From Shimia isoporae (GTDB lineage Bacteria; Pseudomonadota; Alphaproteobacteria; Rhodobacterales; Rhodobacteraceae), in contig NZ_SMGR01000001.1 in NCBI RefSeq assembly GCF_004346865.1, positions 1,922,001 to 1,986,000 on the forward strand: DNA of 64,000 nt, written 5' to 3'. This document shows positions 40,873 through 49,013 of this stretch, piece by piece; the stretch's first letter is position 1; each line of letters begins with the position of its first letter. Below the pieces are notes generated by a model. It saw only the letters and a list, made by a program, of their open reading frames with translations, did not search any database and was not told the DNA's origin. The position numbers and the translations under genes are program-made.

Positions 40873-41562
40873 TTGAAGACGATTGGTATTCTTGGCGGCA
40901 TGTCCGCCGCTTCTACGCAACTCTACTATGCCGAACTCTGCAGGCTCACCCGTGATAGACTTGGCGGCCTGCATTCGCCCCAATTGATCATCCGTTCCTT
41001 GGATTTTGCCGAGATCGAAGTGCTTCAGGCAAAGGGCAATTGGGAGCGAGCGGGAGACATCTTGAATGAGGAGGCCAAAGCCCTCGAGCGTGGCGGTGCC
41101 GATATTCTGGTACTTGCGACCAACACGATGCATAAGCTCGCAGATCAGATGATGTCCGGTGTCGGGATTCCTTTGCTTCACATTGCTGATGCAACGGCAA
41201 AAGCAATTCGCGATGCGGGACTATTGCGTCCCGGTCTCATGGCAACGGCCTTCACAATGGAGCAGGACTTTTATACGGGACGTCTACGAGAAGCTGGTCT
41301 TGAGCCGGTCTTGCCAAACGAGTCCGACCGAGCAGAAACGCATCGCATCATTTATGAAGAGCTCTGCAAAGACATCACTACGCCCAGCAGCGAAGCTGAG
41401 TACGTGCGTATTGCAAGCCGCCTTGGTGACGAAGGCGCGGATTGTTTGATCCTCGGCTGCACCGAAGTTGGCATGCTGCTCAATCAAGGCAACGTCTCGG
41501 TTCCGGTGTTCGACACGACCCTGGTCCACTGCGAAGCAGCTTTGGATCAAGCTTTCCAGTGA
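40873..41562 (+). CDS. aspartate/glutamate racemase family protein (Thr/Cys active-site type)
   Basis: The 229-residue racemase has the family start TIGILGGMSAASTQLYY, a first catalytic region LVLATNTMHK and a second one LILGCTEVGMLL. In most Asp/Glu racemases the first region is CNTxH; here Thr replaces Cys, while the second Cys remains. This Thr/Cys pairing has been described for the E. coli L-Asp/Glu-specific enzyme YgeA. The start is assigned to TTG 40873 because the family begins with M-K-T-I-G and GAGG lies five bases upstream; ATG 40834 would add 13 residues. Confidence 0.85.
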   Translation: MKTIGILGGMSAASTQLYYAELCRLTRDRLGGLHSPQLIIRSLDFAEIEVLQAKGNWERAGDILNEEAKALERGGADILVLATNTMHKLADQMMSGVGIPLLHIADATAKAIRDAGLLRPGLMATAFTMEQDFYTGRLREAGLEPVLPNESDRAETHRIIYEELCKDITTPSSEAEYVRIASRLGDEGADCLILGCTEVGMLLNQGNVSVPVFDTTLVHCEAALDQAFQ

Positions 41563-41683
41563 CGATTGGTCGTCGGTTTGGATTTGCCTCAAAACAGAGA
41601 ACGGGCGTCCGCTTCGGTTCGACTTATGAACAAGTTGGGCTCAATACCGCCGTCCGCCGCTTGCACCTAGCGAGCGAAGGTGC

Positions 41684-42109
41684 TCACTCATAGTCACTCA
41701 AATCCTCCGGCGCGTGCAGAAGCGTTGTGTCGTATTTCGTCAGATCATCCTCCATCACCAGCCACGGCAGCTTGCCTTTCCAATTCACGTGAAAGGTCGG
41801 GGTGAACTTGGTCGGATCTTCCAGCGACGCCGCATAAAGGTGCATCCCGCCGGCATAGTGGTCGGCTTCAAACCCCATTGGTGCGCCGCAGTCGGCGCAG
41901 AAGTGACGGAACACGCCTTTGGAGCTTTCCAGAGTCTTGGGCGTCTGCCCTGTCCAACGGAAGTTTCTCAGCGGCACGCCAAGCCAGGCCACAACAGGGG
42001 CTGAGCAATTGCGGCGGCAATCATCGCAGTGGCAGAAGCACTCCCACGTGGATTCCCCCTCGTATTCCCAAGTGGTTTTTTTACAGAGGCAAAAGCCGCG
42101 CGTGATCAA
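41684..42109 (-). CDS. GFA-family (glutathione-dependent formaldehyde-activating-like) zinc protein
   Basis: This 141-residue protein has the GFA/CENP-V fold. The zinc ligands are visible: FCLCKKTTW, CFCHCDDCRRNC, and HFCADCGAPMGFEAD. The best-known member binds formaldehyde and glutathione, but most homologues have no proven reaction. The start is placed at TTG 42109 because family members begin M-I-T/x-G-x-C-x-C and AGGAGAG lies five bases upstream. An in-frame ATG at 42154 would add 15 basic residues without a ribosome site. It is divergent from the ArsR gene. Confidence 0.82.
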   Translation of the reverse strand: MITRGFCLCKKTTWEYEGESTWECFCHCDDCRRNCSAPVVAWLGVPLRNFRWTGQTPKTLESSKGVFRHFCADCGAPMGFEADHYAGGMHLYAASLEDPTKFTPTFHVNWKGKLPWLVMEDDLTKYDTTLLHAPEDLSDYE

Positions 42110-42205
42110 TGGTTCTCTCCTCTTTTTCAGAATCTTAGCTGTGTTCAGCGGCATGCCGAGTGTCCAAATGCGACCCTCAGCGGACCATCAACGCAGAAAC
42201 CCAAC

Positions 42206-42256
42206 TTGACATGACACCAAATGGTATCTTATAGATTCGCAATACCAAATGGTATT
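42206..42256 (+). promoter_or_regulatory. arsR-type promoter with two ACCAAATGGTAT operators
   Basis: TTGACA at 42206-42211 and TATAGA at 42230-42235 are spaced by 18 bases, a near-consensus sigma-70 promoter for the ArsR gene. Two copies of ACCAAATGGTAT lie at 42216-42227 (inside the spacer) and 42244-42255; the second is within a longer inverted repeat AATACC-AAAT-GGTATT. Binding of the encoded repressor here would block the promoter. Confidence 0.75.
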
Positions 42257-42279
42257 ACTTTAACCACAAGGCCAGCCCA

Positions 42280-42621
42280 ATGACCGATCTGCAACCCGTC
42301 TTCCGCGCTCTTGGCGATCCAACTCGTCGCGACATTCTGCGCATGTTGGGGGAAACTCCAATGACCATCGCACAGGTGTCAGAGCATTTTGACATGACCC
42401 GAGCAGCCGTGAAAAAGCACCTCGTGGTTCTGTCTGATGGCGGCCTGATCCACGTCGAAAAACGCGGCCGCGAAGCAATAAATTCCCTCAACGCAACGGC
42501 TTTGCGCCCTGTTTTTGATTGGGTTGGCTGGTTTGACCGGTTCTGGGACGACCGTTTGGAAGCTTTGAAATCTGCTATTGAAAAGGACGCTGCCAATGAC
42601 ACTGGATATGACAATGGCTGA
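42280..42621 (+). CDS. ArsR/SmtB-type winged-helix repressor
   Basis: The 113-residue regulator has the ArsR fold: FRALGDPTRRDILRMLGETP (helices 1-2), MTIAQVSEHFDMTRAAVKKHLVVLSDGGLI (HTH) and a wing HVEKRGREAIN. No metal-binding cysteines (such as CVC) are present, so it is not a classical metalloid sensor. It overlaps the SRPBCC gene by 26 bases, a common pairing in which the repressor controls an AHSA1-type protein. Two identical operators lie across its promoter, indicating autoregulation. Confidence 0.93.
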   Translation: MTDLQPVFRALGDPTRRDILRMLGETPMTIAQVSEHFDMTRAAVKKHLVVLSDGGLIHVEKRGREAINSLNATALRPVFDWVGWFDRFWDDRLEALKSAIEKDAANDTGYDNG

Positions 42622-43021
42622 CACAGCAATTCAAAAATCGGTCTACCTCCCTGCGCCCCGCAAGCGCGTGTGGGAGTTTCTGACCAAAGCCGATCTTCTG
42701 AACAAATGGTTCCATCCGGCGCAGAAAGATCTGGCCGAGGGCGAGGACTATCTGCTCACCTCGCAGAAGGATGGCGATCGGATGTGTTGGGGAACCGTTC
42801 AGGAAATGTCGCCGTATGACTACATGAAATGGAGCTTCACCGTTGGCCCGATGAATGGCGCGATGACAACGGTGGAGTGGCGTCTGGAAGATGCGCCCGG
42901 AGGCACCAAATTGACGCTTGAACACAGTGAGTTGCCCACCGATTCCGAGGGCTACGGCCTCGTGCTGGCGCTCGACAAAGGCTGGCACGGCTTTCTGCTC
43001 AATCTGCACGACATGCAGTGA
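42596..43021 (+). CDS. SRPBCC (AHSA1-like) domain protein
   Basis: This 141-residue single-domain START-like protein has VYLPAPRKRVWEFLTKADLLNKWFHP at the N-terminus, and YDYMKWSFTVG and TTVEWRLEDAPGGTKLTLEHS further on, characteristic of the AHSA1/CalC branch that binds hydrophobic ligands. Function is unknown in this pairing. The start at 42596 lies inside the 3' end of the ArsR gene and has AAAGGA nine bases upstream, so the two genes are coexpressed. Confidence 0.9.
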   Translation: MTLDMTMADTAIQKSVYLPAPRKRVWEFLTKADLLNKWFHPAQKDLAEGEDYLLTSQKDGDRMCWGTVQEMSPYDYMKWSFTVGPMNGAMTTVEWRLEDAPGGTKLTLEHSELPTDSEGYGLVLALDKGWHGFLLNLHDMQ

Positions 43022-43043
43022 GTGCCCTCTTGCGCCAGCGGTC

Positions 43044-43361
43044 TCAGGACTGCCGGCGCACTTTCCGCGCAGGAACCGGAACAGGATCGCTCAGCAGAAC
43101 AGGCAGGGCATCACGTTTGCCTCCACCGGATCCATCGTCGTGATGCGCCATGCGCATTATCGAATAGGCAAACTGGACACTGGCAAACACGATGCCATTC
43201 AGGAACCACAACACAAAAAGCGCAAGGAAACCGCCTTCAGTGTGCATCACAAGATGTGCGAGGTTTGCAACGTCGAGCCACAAAAGCAGAGCGACAAAGA
43301 CCGCAGAAACACCAAACCCGATCAAGACTTGTGTGATGTAAAGACGAACCAACTTGGGCAT
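43044..43361 (-). CDS. small membrane protein of unknown function
   Basis: The 105-residue protein has two hydrophobic helices (about residues 7-30 and 44-66: IGFGVSAVFVALLLWLDV and FLALFVLWFLNGIVFASVQF) and a polar C-terminal tail with HHDDGSGGGKRDAL. No family is recognised beyond a generic conserved hypothetical protein. It is isolated and converges with the SRPBCC gene. A CTTTCCC-TAT-GGGAAAG inverted repeat lies just upstream of its start (43372-43388) and could affect its expression. Confidence 0.7.
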   Translation of the reverse strand: MPKLVRLYITQVLIGFGVSAVFVALLLWLDVANLAHLVMHTEGGFLALFVLWFLNGIVFASVQFAYSIMRMAHHDDGSGGGKRDALPVLLSDPVPVPARKVRRQS

Positions 43362-43445
43362 GACAAAACCTCTTTCCCTATGGGAAAGCTTAGTATGTCC
43401 TGAGCTGATTTGAAAATCACGTCAGCGCGACGAAACAGCGCTAGA

Positions 43446-43916
43446 TCAAAAGGCTTCGGGCCTCGCCTCACGCGCCATGTGATCCAGAACGGCATTCACG
43501 AACTTGCCTTCCTTGCCTTCGGGAAAGAAGGCAGCTGCGATGGCAACATACTCGGTGATGACAACTTTGGGCGGGGTGGTGCTTTGCAACAGCTCCGCAC
43601 CAGCCGCACGGAAAAGAGCCCGCAAGGTTGGATCGATACGGTTTATCGGCCACTTGGCCACCAAGGCACGGTCCGTCATTTGGTCGATCGGCGCCTGGTA
43701 ATTCACCGCGTCACCGAGAGTTTTCACGAATAGATCGTGATCTCCCTCGATCATGTCGGTCGCGTCATCAACTTCCGCACCAAACCGGAAATCCAGAAAC
43801 TCCACACGCACCTGATCGACCGTCTGGCCGGTGGTTTCCATCTGAAACAAAGCCTGCACCGCATACAGGCGGGAGGCAGATTTCATCTTGCGTTTCTGGT
43901 TACCGGAAAGGGTCAT
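43446..43916 (-). CDS. nusB: transcription antitermination factor NusB
   Basis: This 156-residue all-helical RNA-binding protein matches NusB: ASRLYAVQALFQMETTG at the N-terminus and VITEYVAIAAAFFPEGKEGKFVNAVLDHMA at the C-terminus. NusB with NusE promotes antitermination in rRNA operons. The ATG at 43916 overlaps the ribH stop by four bases, so it is the last gene of the ribE-ribB-ribH-nusB set. The longer ORF reaching 44003 would run into ribH and is not used. Confidence 0.95.
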   Translation of the reverse strand: MTLSGNQKRKMKSASRLYAVQALFQMETTGQTVDQVRVEFLDFRFGAEVDDATDMIEGDHDLFVKTLGDAVNYQAPIDQMTDRALVAKWPINRIDPTLRALFRAAGAELLQSTTPPKVVITEYVAIAAAFFPEGKEGKFVNAVLDHMAREARPEAF

Positions 43917-44464
43917 GCGGTGGGTGTATCCTTGGATTGACCAGCGAGTTTGTATTCCTCGGCATCGGGAACGAACCCCACGCCTTTGCGCTGAGCGCCC
44001 CACTTACGGCTCAACGCAACAAGATGCAAGGCCGCAGCTGCAGCGCCACCACCTTTGTTTTGATCCGCCGGATCGGCCCGAACTTCCGCCTGCTTTCTAT
44101 TCTCGACTGTCAGGATACCATTGCCGATGCAAAGGCCCTGCAAGCCCAGCAGCTGGATCGCTCGCGAACTGTCGTTGCAGACGGTTTCATAGTGCGTGGT
44201 CTCGCCGCGGATCACGCAACCCAGCGCGACATATCCGTCAAAATTGGACATCCGTTCCGCAATGCCGATTGCAGTCGGGATTTCCAAGGCTCCAGGCACT
44301 TCGACAACTTCGTAAGAGCCCCCACAAGCCTCAATCTCCGCGACAGCGCCGGACAGCATGTTGTCTGCAATGTCCTTGTAGTAAGGCGACATCACAATCG
44401 CCAGCTTGACCGGCTTGTCAAATTCCGCCCGGGGCATGATGTAGTGTTTTTCTGAGCCAGCCAT
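43913..44464 (-). CDS. ribH: 6,7-dimethyl-8-ribityllumazine synthase RibH
   Basis: This 183-residue protein has lumazine synthase motifs: VVEVPGALEIPTAIG, YVALGCVIRGETTHYETVC (with the substrate-binding GET-H segment) and GNGILTVEN. It condenses 5-amino-6-ribitylamino-uracil with dihydroxybutanone phosphate. It follows ribB after a 3-base gap and overlaps nusB by four bases. The C-terminal extension is slightly longer than in short bacterial enzymes. Confidence 0.96.
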   Translation of the reverse strand: MAGSEKHYIMPRAEFDKPVKLAIVMSPYYKDIADNMLSGAVAEIEACGGSYEVVEVPGALEIPTAIGIAERMSNFDGYVALGCVIRGETTHYETVCNDSSRAIQLLGLQGLCIGNGILTVENRKQAEVRADPADQNKGGGAAAAALHLVALSRKWGAQRKGVGFVPDAEEYKLAGQSKDTPTA

Positions 44465-44467
44465 GTT

Positions 44468-45589
44468 CTATTCCTCCGCCAGGATCGGGCGCGTGCCCAC
44501 TATCGACAATCCGTAAGCATCCAGACCCAGATATTTGGTCTGCGGACTATCGGTCAACAACACCAGTTCCGAACATCCGAGGTTGGACAAAATCTGTGCG
44601 CCAAGACCGGTGCGTTTGACCGTGCGCGGGCCCTCGTCCTCGTCCGCATAGAGACTGTGGCGAGGCTCTCGGAACAGGCACACAGCCCCCCGCCCCTCTG
44701 CCGCAATCTTTTTCATCGCCGCAGGTAGCTCACGCGCTGACTTTGGTCCAAGCCCGAGGATATCGCTTGCTTCGTGCAATGCATGCGTGCGTACCAGAAC
44801 CGGTTCGTCATTTGTGATATCGCCTTTGATCATGACAACGTGCTCGATGCCGTGAATCTGATCCGTAAAGATGCGCATGTCCCATTCGCCGCCGAATTCG
44901 GACTGCACCATTTCCTGTTTGGTCTGCACAACTTCGTTGTCGTTGCGGGATCGATAAGCGATCAAATCGCTGATCGTGCCAATCTTCAAGCCATGCTCTT
45001 TTGCGAATGCGACCAGCTCCGGCAAACGCGACATAGTACCATCGTCATTCATGATTTCGCAGATCACAGCGCTTGGGTGACAGCCCGCAAGGCGGGAAAT
45101 ATCAACCGATGCCTCGGTGTGGCCGGCGCGCACCAAGACGCCACCCCGTTTTGCCCTCAACGGAAACACATGTCCTGGCGTTGCGATTGCGGCCATTGTG
45201 TTCTGTTCATTGATCGCCGTAGCAATCGTCAGTGCACGATCCGCTGCTGAAATGCCGGTGCTGACTCCCTCGCGCGCCTCAATTGAAACGGTGAATGCGG
45301 TCTCGTGACGGGATGAATTGTTTACCGCCATCATCGGCAGCCCGAGCCGGTCGATGCGCTCGGCTGTCATCGGCAAGCAGATCAGCCCACGACCGTGCGT
45401 GGCCATGAAGTTGATCGCATCGGCGTCGGCGAACTCAGCCGGAATAATCAGATCACCCTCGTTTTCGCGATCTTCGTGATCAACAAGGATGTACATCTTG
45501 CCATTGCGAGCGTCGGCAATGATGTCTTCTATCGGGCTGATGGCATCGCGCAGGCTCTGCTCCACCGGGCCGGGTTTTTCAAAGGACAT
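44468..45589 (-). CDS. ribB: 3,4-dihydroxy-2-butanone-4-phosphate synthase with inactive GTP cyclohydrolase II-like domain (RibBX-type)
   Basis: The 373-residue protein's first 205 residues are a complete RibB domain: [18 protein letters not shown] with metal ligands, [10 protein letters not shown], and [16 protein letters not shown]. It converts ribulose 5-phosphate to dihydroxybutanone phosphate. The C-terminal half keeps the RibA fold ([34 protein letters not shown]), but the zinc cysteine cluster is missing: the place of GDxxxSxRCDC reads [17 protein letters not shown] cyclohydrolase II activity is therefore not expected and must come from another gene. Start at ATG 45589 with GGAGA upstream. 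Confidence 0.93.
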   Translation of the reverse strand: MSFEKPGPVEQSLRDAISPIEDIIADARNGKMYILVDHEDRENEGDLIIPAEFADADAINFMATHGRGLICLPMTAERIDRLGLPMMAVNNSSRHETAFTVSIEAREGVSTGISAADRALTIATAINEQNTMAAIATPGHVFPLRAKRGGVLVRAGHTEASVDISRLAGCHPSAVICEIMNDDGTMSRLPELVAFAKEHGLKIGTISDLIAYRSRNDNEVVQTKQEMVQSEFGGEWDMRIFTDQIHGIEHVVMIKGDITNDEPVLVRTHALHEASDILGLGPKSARELPAAMKKIAAEGRGAVCLFREPRHSLYADEDEGPRTVKRTGLGAQILSNLGCSELVLLTDSPQTKYLGLDAYGLSIVGTRPILAEE

Positions 45590-45666
45590 TGGCAGTCTCC
45601 GTCTGTTGGGGCCGAGATAGACCATGCCCCGTCCAATTGAAAGTGCGTGCGCGACGGCATTTCGTT

Positions 45667-45690
45667 CAAAAACGCAAGGAAACCTTGCGC
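45667..45690 (-). terminator. rho-independent terminator downstream of ribE
   Basis: On the minus strand, CGCAAGG and CCTTGCG pair around a TTT loop and are followed by five T residues. It lies about 35 bases after the ribE stop, so ribE and ribB may be separate transcripts or subject to attenuation. Confidence 0.75.
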
Positions 45691-45723
45691 CTTTGCACGT
45701 TTCGACGGGACCATCCCTGTGAT

Positions 45724-46314
45724 TTAGCCCTGCATCTCCGCAAGACGGGCCACGTAGCGCGCCAGAGTATCAATCTCAAGATTGATCGCGTCTCCCACTT
45801 TGGCTTTTCCCCAGGTGGTGACTTCCTTGGTGTGCGGTATGATGTTGATACCGAACTCGCGACCGTCGACTTCGTTTACCGTCAGCGAGGTTCCATTGAG
45901 CGCGACAGACCCCTTTGGCGCAATAAATTTTGCCAGCGCTTCGGGAGCGCGGAAAGTAAACCGGGTACTGTCACCTTCGTCCTGCATGGCAATCAGCTCT
46001 GCAACTCCATCGACGTGGCCTGAAACAATATGCCCACCTAGTTCGTCGCCAACTTTCAGGGCGCGTTCTAGGTTGACGCGTTTTCCTTCTTCCCAATCCC
46101 CAAGGTTGGTTTTGGAAACGGTTTCGGCGCTGATCTCGACGTCGTACCAGTCAGGCCCGAGTTCCACGACCGTTAGGCAAACCCCGTCACTCGCGATGGA
46201 CGCTCCCATATCGATACCCGAGGTGTCATAGCTCGTGCCAATCCGCGCACGCAGATCACCACGCTTTTCCAGTTCGCGCACTTCGCCAATATCAGTGATG
46301 ATTCCCGTGAACAT
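45724..46314 (-). CDS. ribE: riboflavin synthase (alpha chain) RibE
   Basis: This 196-residue protein has two homologous lumazine-binding barrels. Each shows the family signature: MFTGIITDIGEV ... SDGVCLTVVE in the first and GHIVSGHVDGVAELI ... LNGTSLTVNEVD in the second. Dismutation of two dimethyl-ribityllumazines gives riboflavin. A hairpin terminator follows. It diverges from the kpsS-like gene across about 160 bases. Confidence 0.96.
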   Translation of the reverse strand: MFTGIITDIGEVRELEKRGDLRARIGTSYDTSGIDMGASIASDGVCLTVVELGPDWYDVEISAETVSKTNLGDWEEGKRVNLERALKVGDELGGHIVSGHVDGVAELIAMQDEGDSTRFTFRAPEALAKFIAPKGSVALNGTSLTVNEVDGREFGINIIPHTKEVTTWGKAKVGDAINLEIDTLARYVARLAEMQG

Positions 46315-46475
46315 TCTGGGGCTCCTCGGATATGTAAATCGCCCAAAGTCCTACTCGCGCCCGTCTCGCGACACAACCCGTGACCTTTGATCCGCAGCGT
46401 ATCGTCCGTCTGCCGTAATTCTGCCTCAGGAAAGTGGTAACGCTTTTGAAACGCTTGCACTATAACGGCGCTCCA

Positions 46476-47768
46476 ATGACCCGAGAAGCAGACACAAAAC
46501 GCGTATTCATGTTCCTGCAAGGCCCACACGGGCCGTTCTTCCGCAGGCTTGCCAGGATGCTGCAACGCTCCGGCGCAGAAGTGTTGCGGGTCGGCTTTAA
46601 CGCTGGCGACAGCGTGTTCTGGCCAAGCCGCAGTACATTTCACGCTTACCGCGGGACCCTCGAAGGATGGCGCGCCCACTTTCAAAACCTCGCCACTGAA
46701 AAAGGTGTCACCGACATCGTTCTTTACGGCGATGTCCGCCCGATTCACGCGCAGGCGATCGAGATCGCCCGAGAAATGGGTTTGTGTGTTCATGTCTTCG
46801 AGGAGGGCTATTTGCGCCCTTATTGGGTGACCTACGAGCGTGGCGGATCAAATGGCCACTCTCGACTGATGTCGATGGACATCGCACAAATGACAAAAGC
46901 GCTGGAAGGGGCGGACCTCGACACGCCGATGCCACCTGCGCATTGGGGCGATATGCGGCAACACGTCTTTTATGGCGCCCTCTACCACTTCTTTGTGATG
47001 TTCGCGAATTGGCGTTACCGGAACTTCCGCCCGCACCGCTCGCTGACGGTGGCAGAAGAGTTTGCCCTCTACATCAAACGACTTGTGCTGATGCCTTTCC
47101 AAGCGATTGAACGCCGTTTCGCGACGCTGCGCATTCGGTTCGGCGGCTTCCCCTACCATCTGGCGCTATTGCAACTTGAACATGACAGCAGCTTCCAGAA
47201 ACACTCGCCATTCGACAGCATGACGGATTTTCTCGCTCTGCTGGTTGAGAATTTTGCGGCGGGAGCCCCCAAGCATCACCACCTTGTTTTCAAAGCGCAC
47301 CCACTGGAGGATGGTCGGGCTCCCTTGCGCAAAGAGATCAAACGCCTGGCAAAACAACACGGTATTTCCAATCGCGTTCATTGGGTCAGGGGAGGCAAAC
47401 TTGCCCAGCTTCTGAATGACGCCCGCACTGCGGTAACCGTCAATTCCACAGCCGCACAGCAGGTGCTTTGGCGCGGGATTCCGCTCAAGGTATTCGGCGA
47501 CGCCGTCTACAACCAACCAGAATTCGTCAGCACGCAACCGCTTCCGGAGTTTTTCGCAGGCGCGACCCGTCCGGACAACCAAGCCTACAAAATCTACCGC
47601 CGCTTCCTATTGGAAACCAGCCAAGTGCCCGGCGGCTTTTATTCCTCCGCAGGCCGCCGCCAACTGATGCGACAAGTGGTTGATATGATGCTTTCGCCCC
47701 ACGATCCTTACGAAGCCCTTGAGGCCGGCACAGCGGCACCAAGGCAACAGTTGCGACTGGTGACCTGA
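46476..47768 (+). CDS. kpsS: KpsS-like capsular polysaccharide biosynthesis protein
   Basis: This cytoplasmic protein of about 430 residues has the KpsS start VFMFLQGPHGPFFRRLARML, HVFEEGYLRPYWVTYERGG in the middle, and the GT-B-like motif pair HHLVFKAHPLEDGR and VTVNSTAAQQVLWRGIPLKV. KpsS adds the first beta-Kdo residue to a phosphatidylglycerol primer for capsule export in group 2 systems. The start at ATG 46476 is uncertain (GTG 46434 is in frame, but its AGGAAA is too close). It is followed by wza-like and kpsC-like genes; no ABC exporter genes are in the window. Confidence 0.85.
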   Translation: MTREADTKRVFMFLQGPHGPFFRRLARMLQRSGAEVLRVGFNAGDSVFWPSRSTFHAYRGTLEGWRAHFQNLATEKGVTDIVLYGDVRPIHAQAIEIAREMGLCVHVFEEGYLRPYWVTYERGGSNGHSRLMSMDIAQMTKALEGADLDTPMPPAHWGDMRQHVFYGALYHFFVMFANWRYRNFRPHRSLTVAEEFALYIKRLVLMPFQAIERRFATLRIRFGGFPYHLALLQLEHDSSFQKHSPFDSMTDFLALLVENFAAGAPKHHHLVFKAHPLEDGRAPLRKEIKRLAKQHGISNRVHWVRGGKLAQLLNDARTAVTVNSTAAQQVLWRGIPLKVFGDAVYNQPEFVSTQPLPEFFAGATRPDNQAYKIYRRFLLETSQVPGGFYSSAGRRQLMRQVVDMMLSPHDPYEALEAGTAAPRQQLRLVT

Positions 47769-47864
47769 CCGACACAAGGTCTAGCGCTGGATTTTTGGTT
47801 TGGATTCCGCTAAGTTGCGGTCAAAACCTGAGGCAGAACAATAACAGGTCGAGGAGACCGAGCA

Positions 47865-49013
47865 GTGAAATCCATCCAAAATCGTTGGGTGAAGTGCGCC
47901 TGTGCGCTGGCCATATCTTGCTCAGTGGCCAGCTGTACTCTCGTGCCACGATCCGGACCCAGCAAACGCGAAATTTACGCCGGATCCGTCCAGCAAGAGG
48001 GCGACGCCTTTATCGTTGCGGTAAACGACCGTGTGACGCGCGCAACAGCGGTTGTCCCGGCCCTTGGCTTCTCAGACGGGTTCAAAAACGCCGGACAGCT
48101 CGGATCAGACACGATCCGCCCGGGCGACATTCTCTCGCTAACGATCTGGGAGAACGTCGACAAACCGCTTTTGGGACCGGAAGGTCAAGTTGCTGCGATC
48201 CTTGAAGAAGTTCAGGTCGATGGCTCCGGATTTATCTTTGTGCCTTATGCGGGTCGTATTCGCGCCGCAGGGAACACTCCCGAGGGCATCCGTCGCATCA
48301 TTTCTTCCAAGCTCGAAGAACAGACCCCCGATCCACAAGTCGAGGTGCGCCGTGCTGCCGGTGATGGCGCCACGGTTTCCTTGGTCGGAACGGTGGGTGC
48401 GCAAGGCGTCTACCCTATCGAACGCCCGACACGAACACTTTCCACAATGCTCGCTCATGCGGGTGGCGTAACGATTGTTCCTGAAATCGCGCAGATCACC
48501 GTTCTGCGTGGAAGCACATCCGGCAAGATCTGGTTTCAGGACCTCTACGAAAATCCCCAACTCGACATCGCCCTGCGTGGGGGTGACCGCATTTTGGTTG
48601 AAGAGGACACCCGCGCATTTACTGCTTTGGGCGCCACCGGCACCCAAAGTCGTGTGAATTTCTTTTCCAGAGACCTCTCCGCAATCGAAGCGCTGGCGCA
48701 AGTCGGCGGTCTGTTGCCAACATCAAGTGATCCCACCGGCGTGTTTGTCTTCCGAAACGAAGCAGAGCCTGTTGCCAATCAGGTTCTCGGTCGTGGCGAC
48801 TTAAGTGGCGCGCAGCGTATGGTCTATGTGCTCGATCTCACGCAGCCGAACGGAATGTTCATGGCTCGCGATTTCGTGGTACGCGACGGCGACACGCTCT
48901 ATGTGACCGAGGCGCCGATCACCACTTGGAACAAAACCATCGCTTCGATCACTGGCACACTCACCTCGGCGGATACGCTGTTGGCTGTGGGCGGACTTGG
49001 CACAGGTGGATAA
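47865..49013 (+). CDS. outer-membrane polysaccharide export lipoprotein (Wza/KpsD family)
   Basis: The 382-residue protein starts at a GTG with GAGGAG eight bases upstream. It has a lipoprotein signal peptide with lipobox VASC (Cys about residue 24), a Poly_export domain (LGSDTIRPGDILSLTIWENV ... GFIFVPYAGRIRAAGNTPEG), then SLBB-type domains (VSLVGTVGAQGVYPIE; GDRILVEED). It should form the outer-membrane channel for a capsular or extracellular polysaccharide. It sits between the kpsS- and kpsC-like genes, and its stop overlaps the kpsC start region. Confidence 0.9.
   Translation: MKSIQNRWVKCACALAISCSVASCTLVPRSGPSKREIYAGSVQQEGDAFIVAVNDRVTRATAVVPALGFSDGFKNAGQLGSDTIRPGDILSLTIWENVDKPLLGPEGQVAAILEEVQVDGSGFIFVPYAGRIRAAGNTPEGIRRIISSKLEEQTPDPQVEVRRAAGDGATVSLVGTVGAQGVYPIERPTRTLSTMLAHAGGVTIVPEIAQITVLRGSTSGKIWFQDLYENPQLDIALRGGDRILVEEDTRAFTALGATGTQSRVNFFSRDLSAIEALAQVGGLLPTSSDPTGVFVFRNEAEPVANQVLGRGDLSGAQRMVYVLDLTQPNGMFMARDFVVRDGDTLYVTEAPITTWNKTIASITGTLTSADTLLAVGGLGTGG

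Noticed and set aside
45590-45723. Possible FMN riboswitch in front of ribB
   Set aside because: The expected conserved FMN-element blocks were not seen. The region holds a simple terminator hairpin instead.
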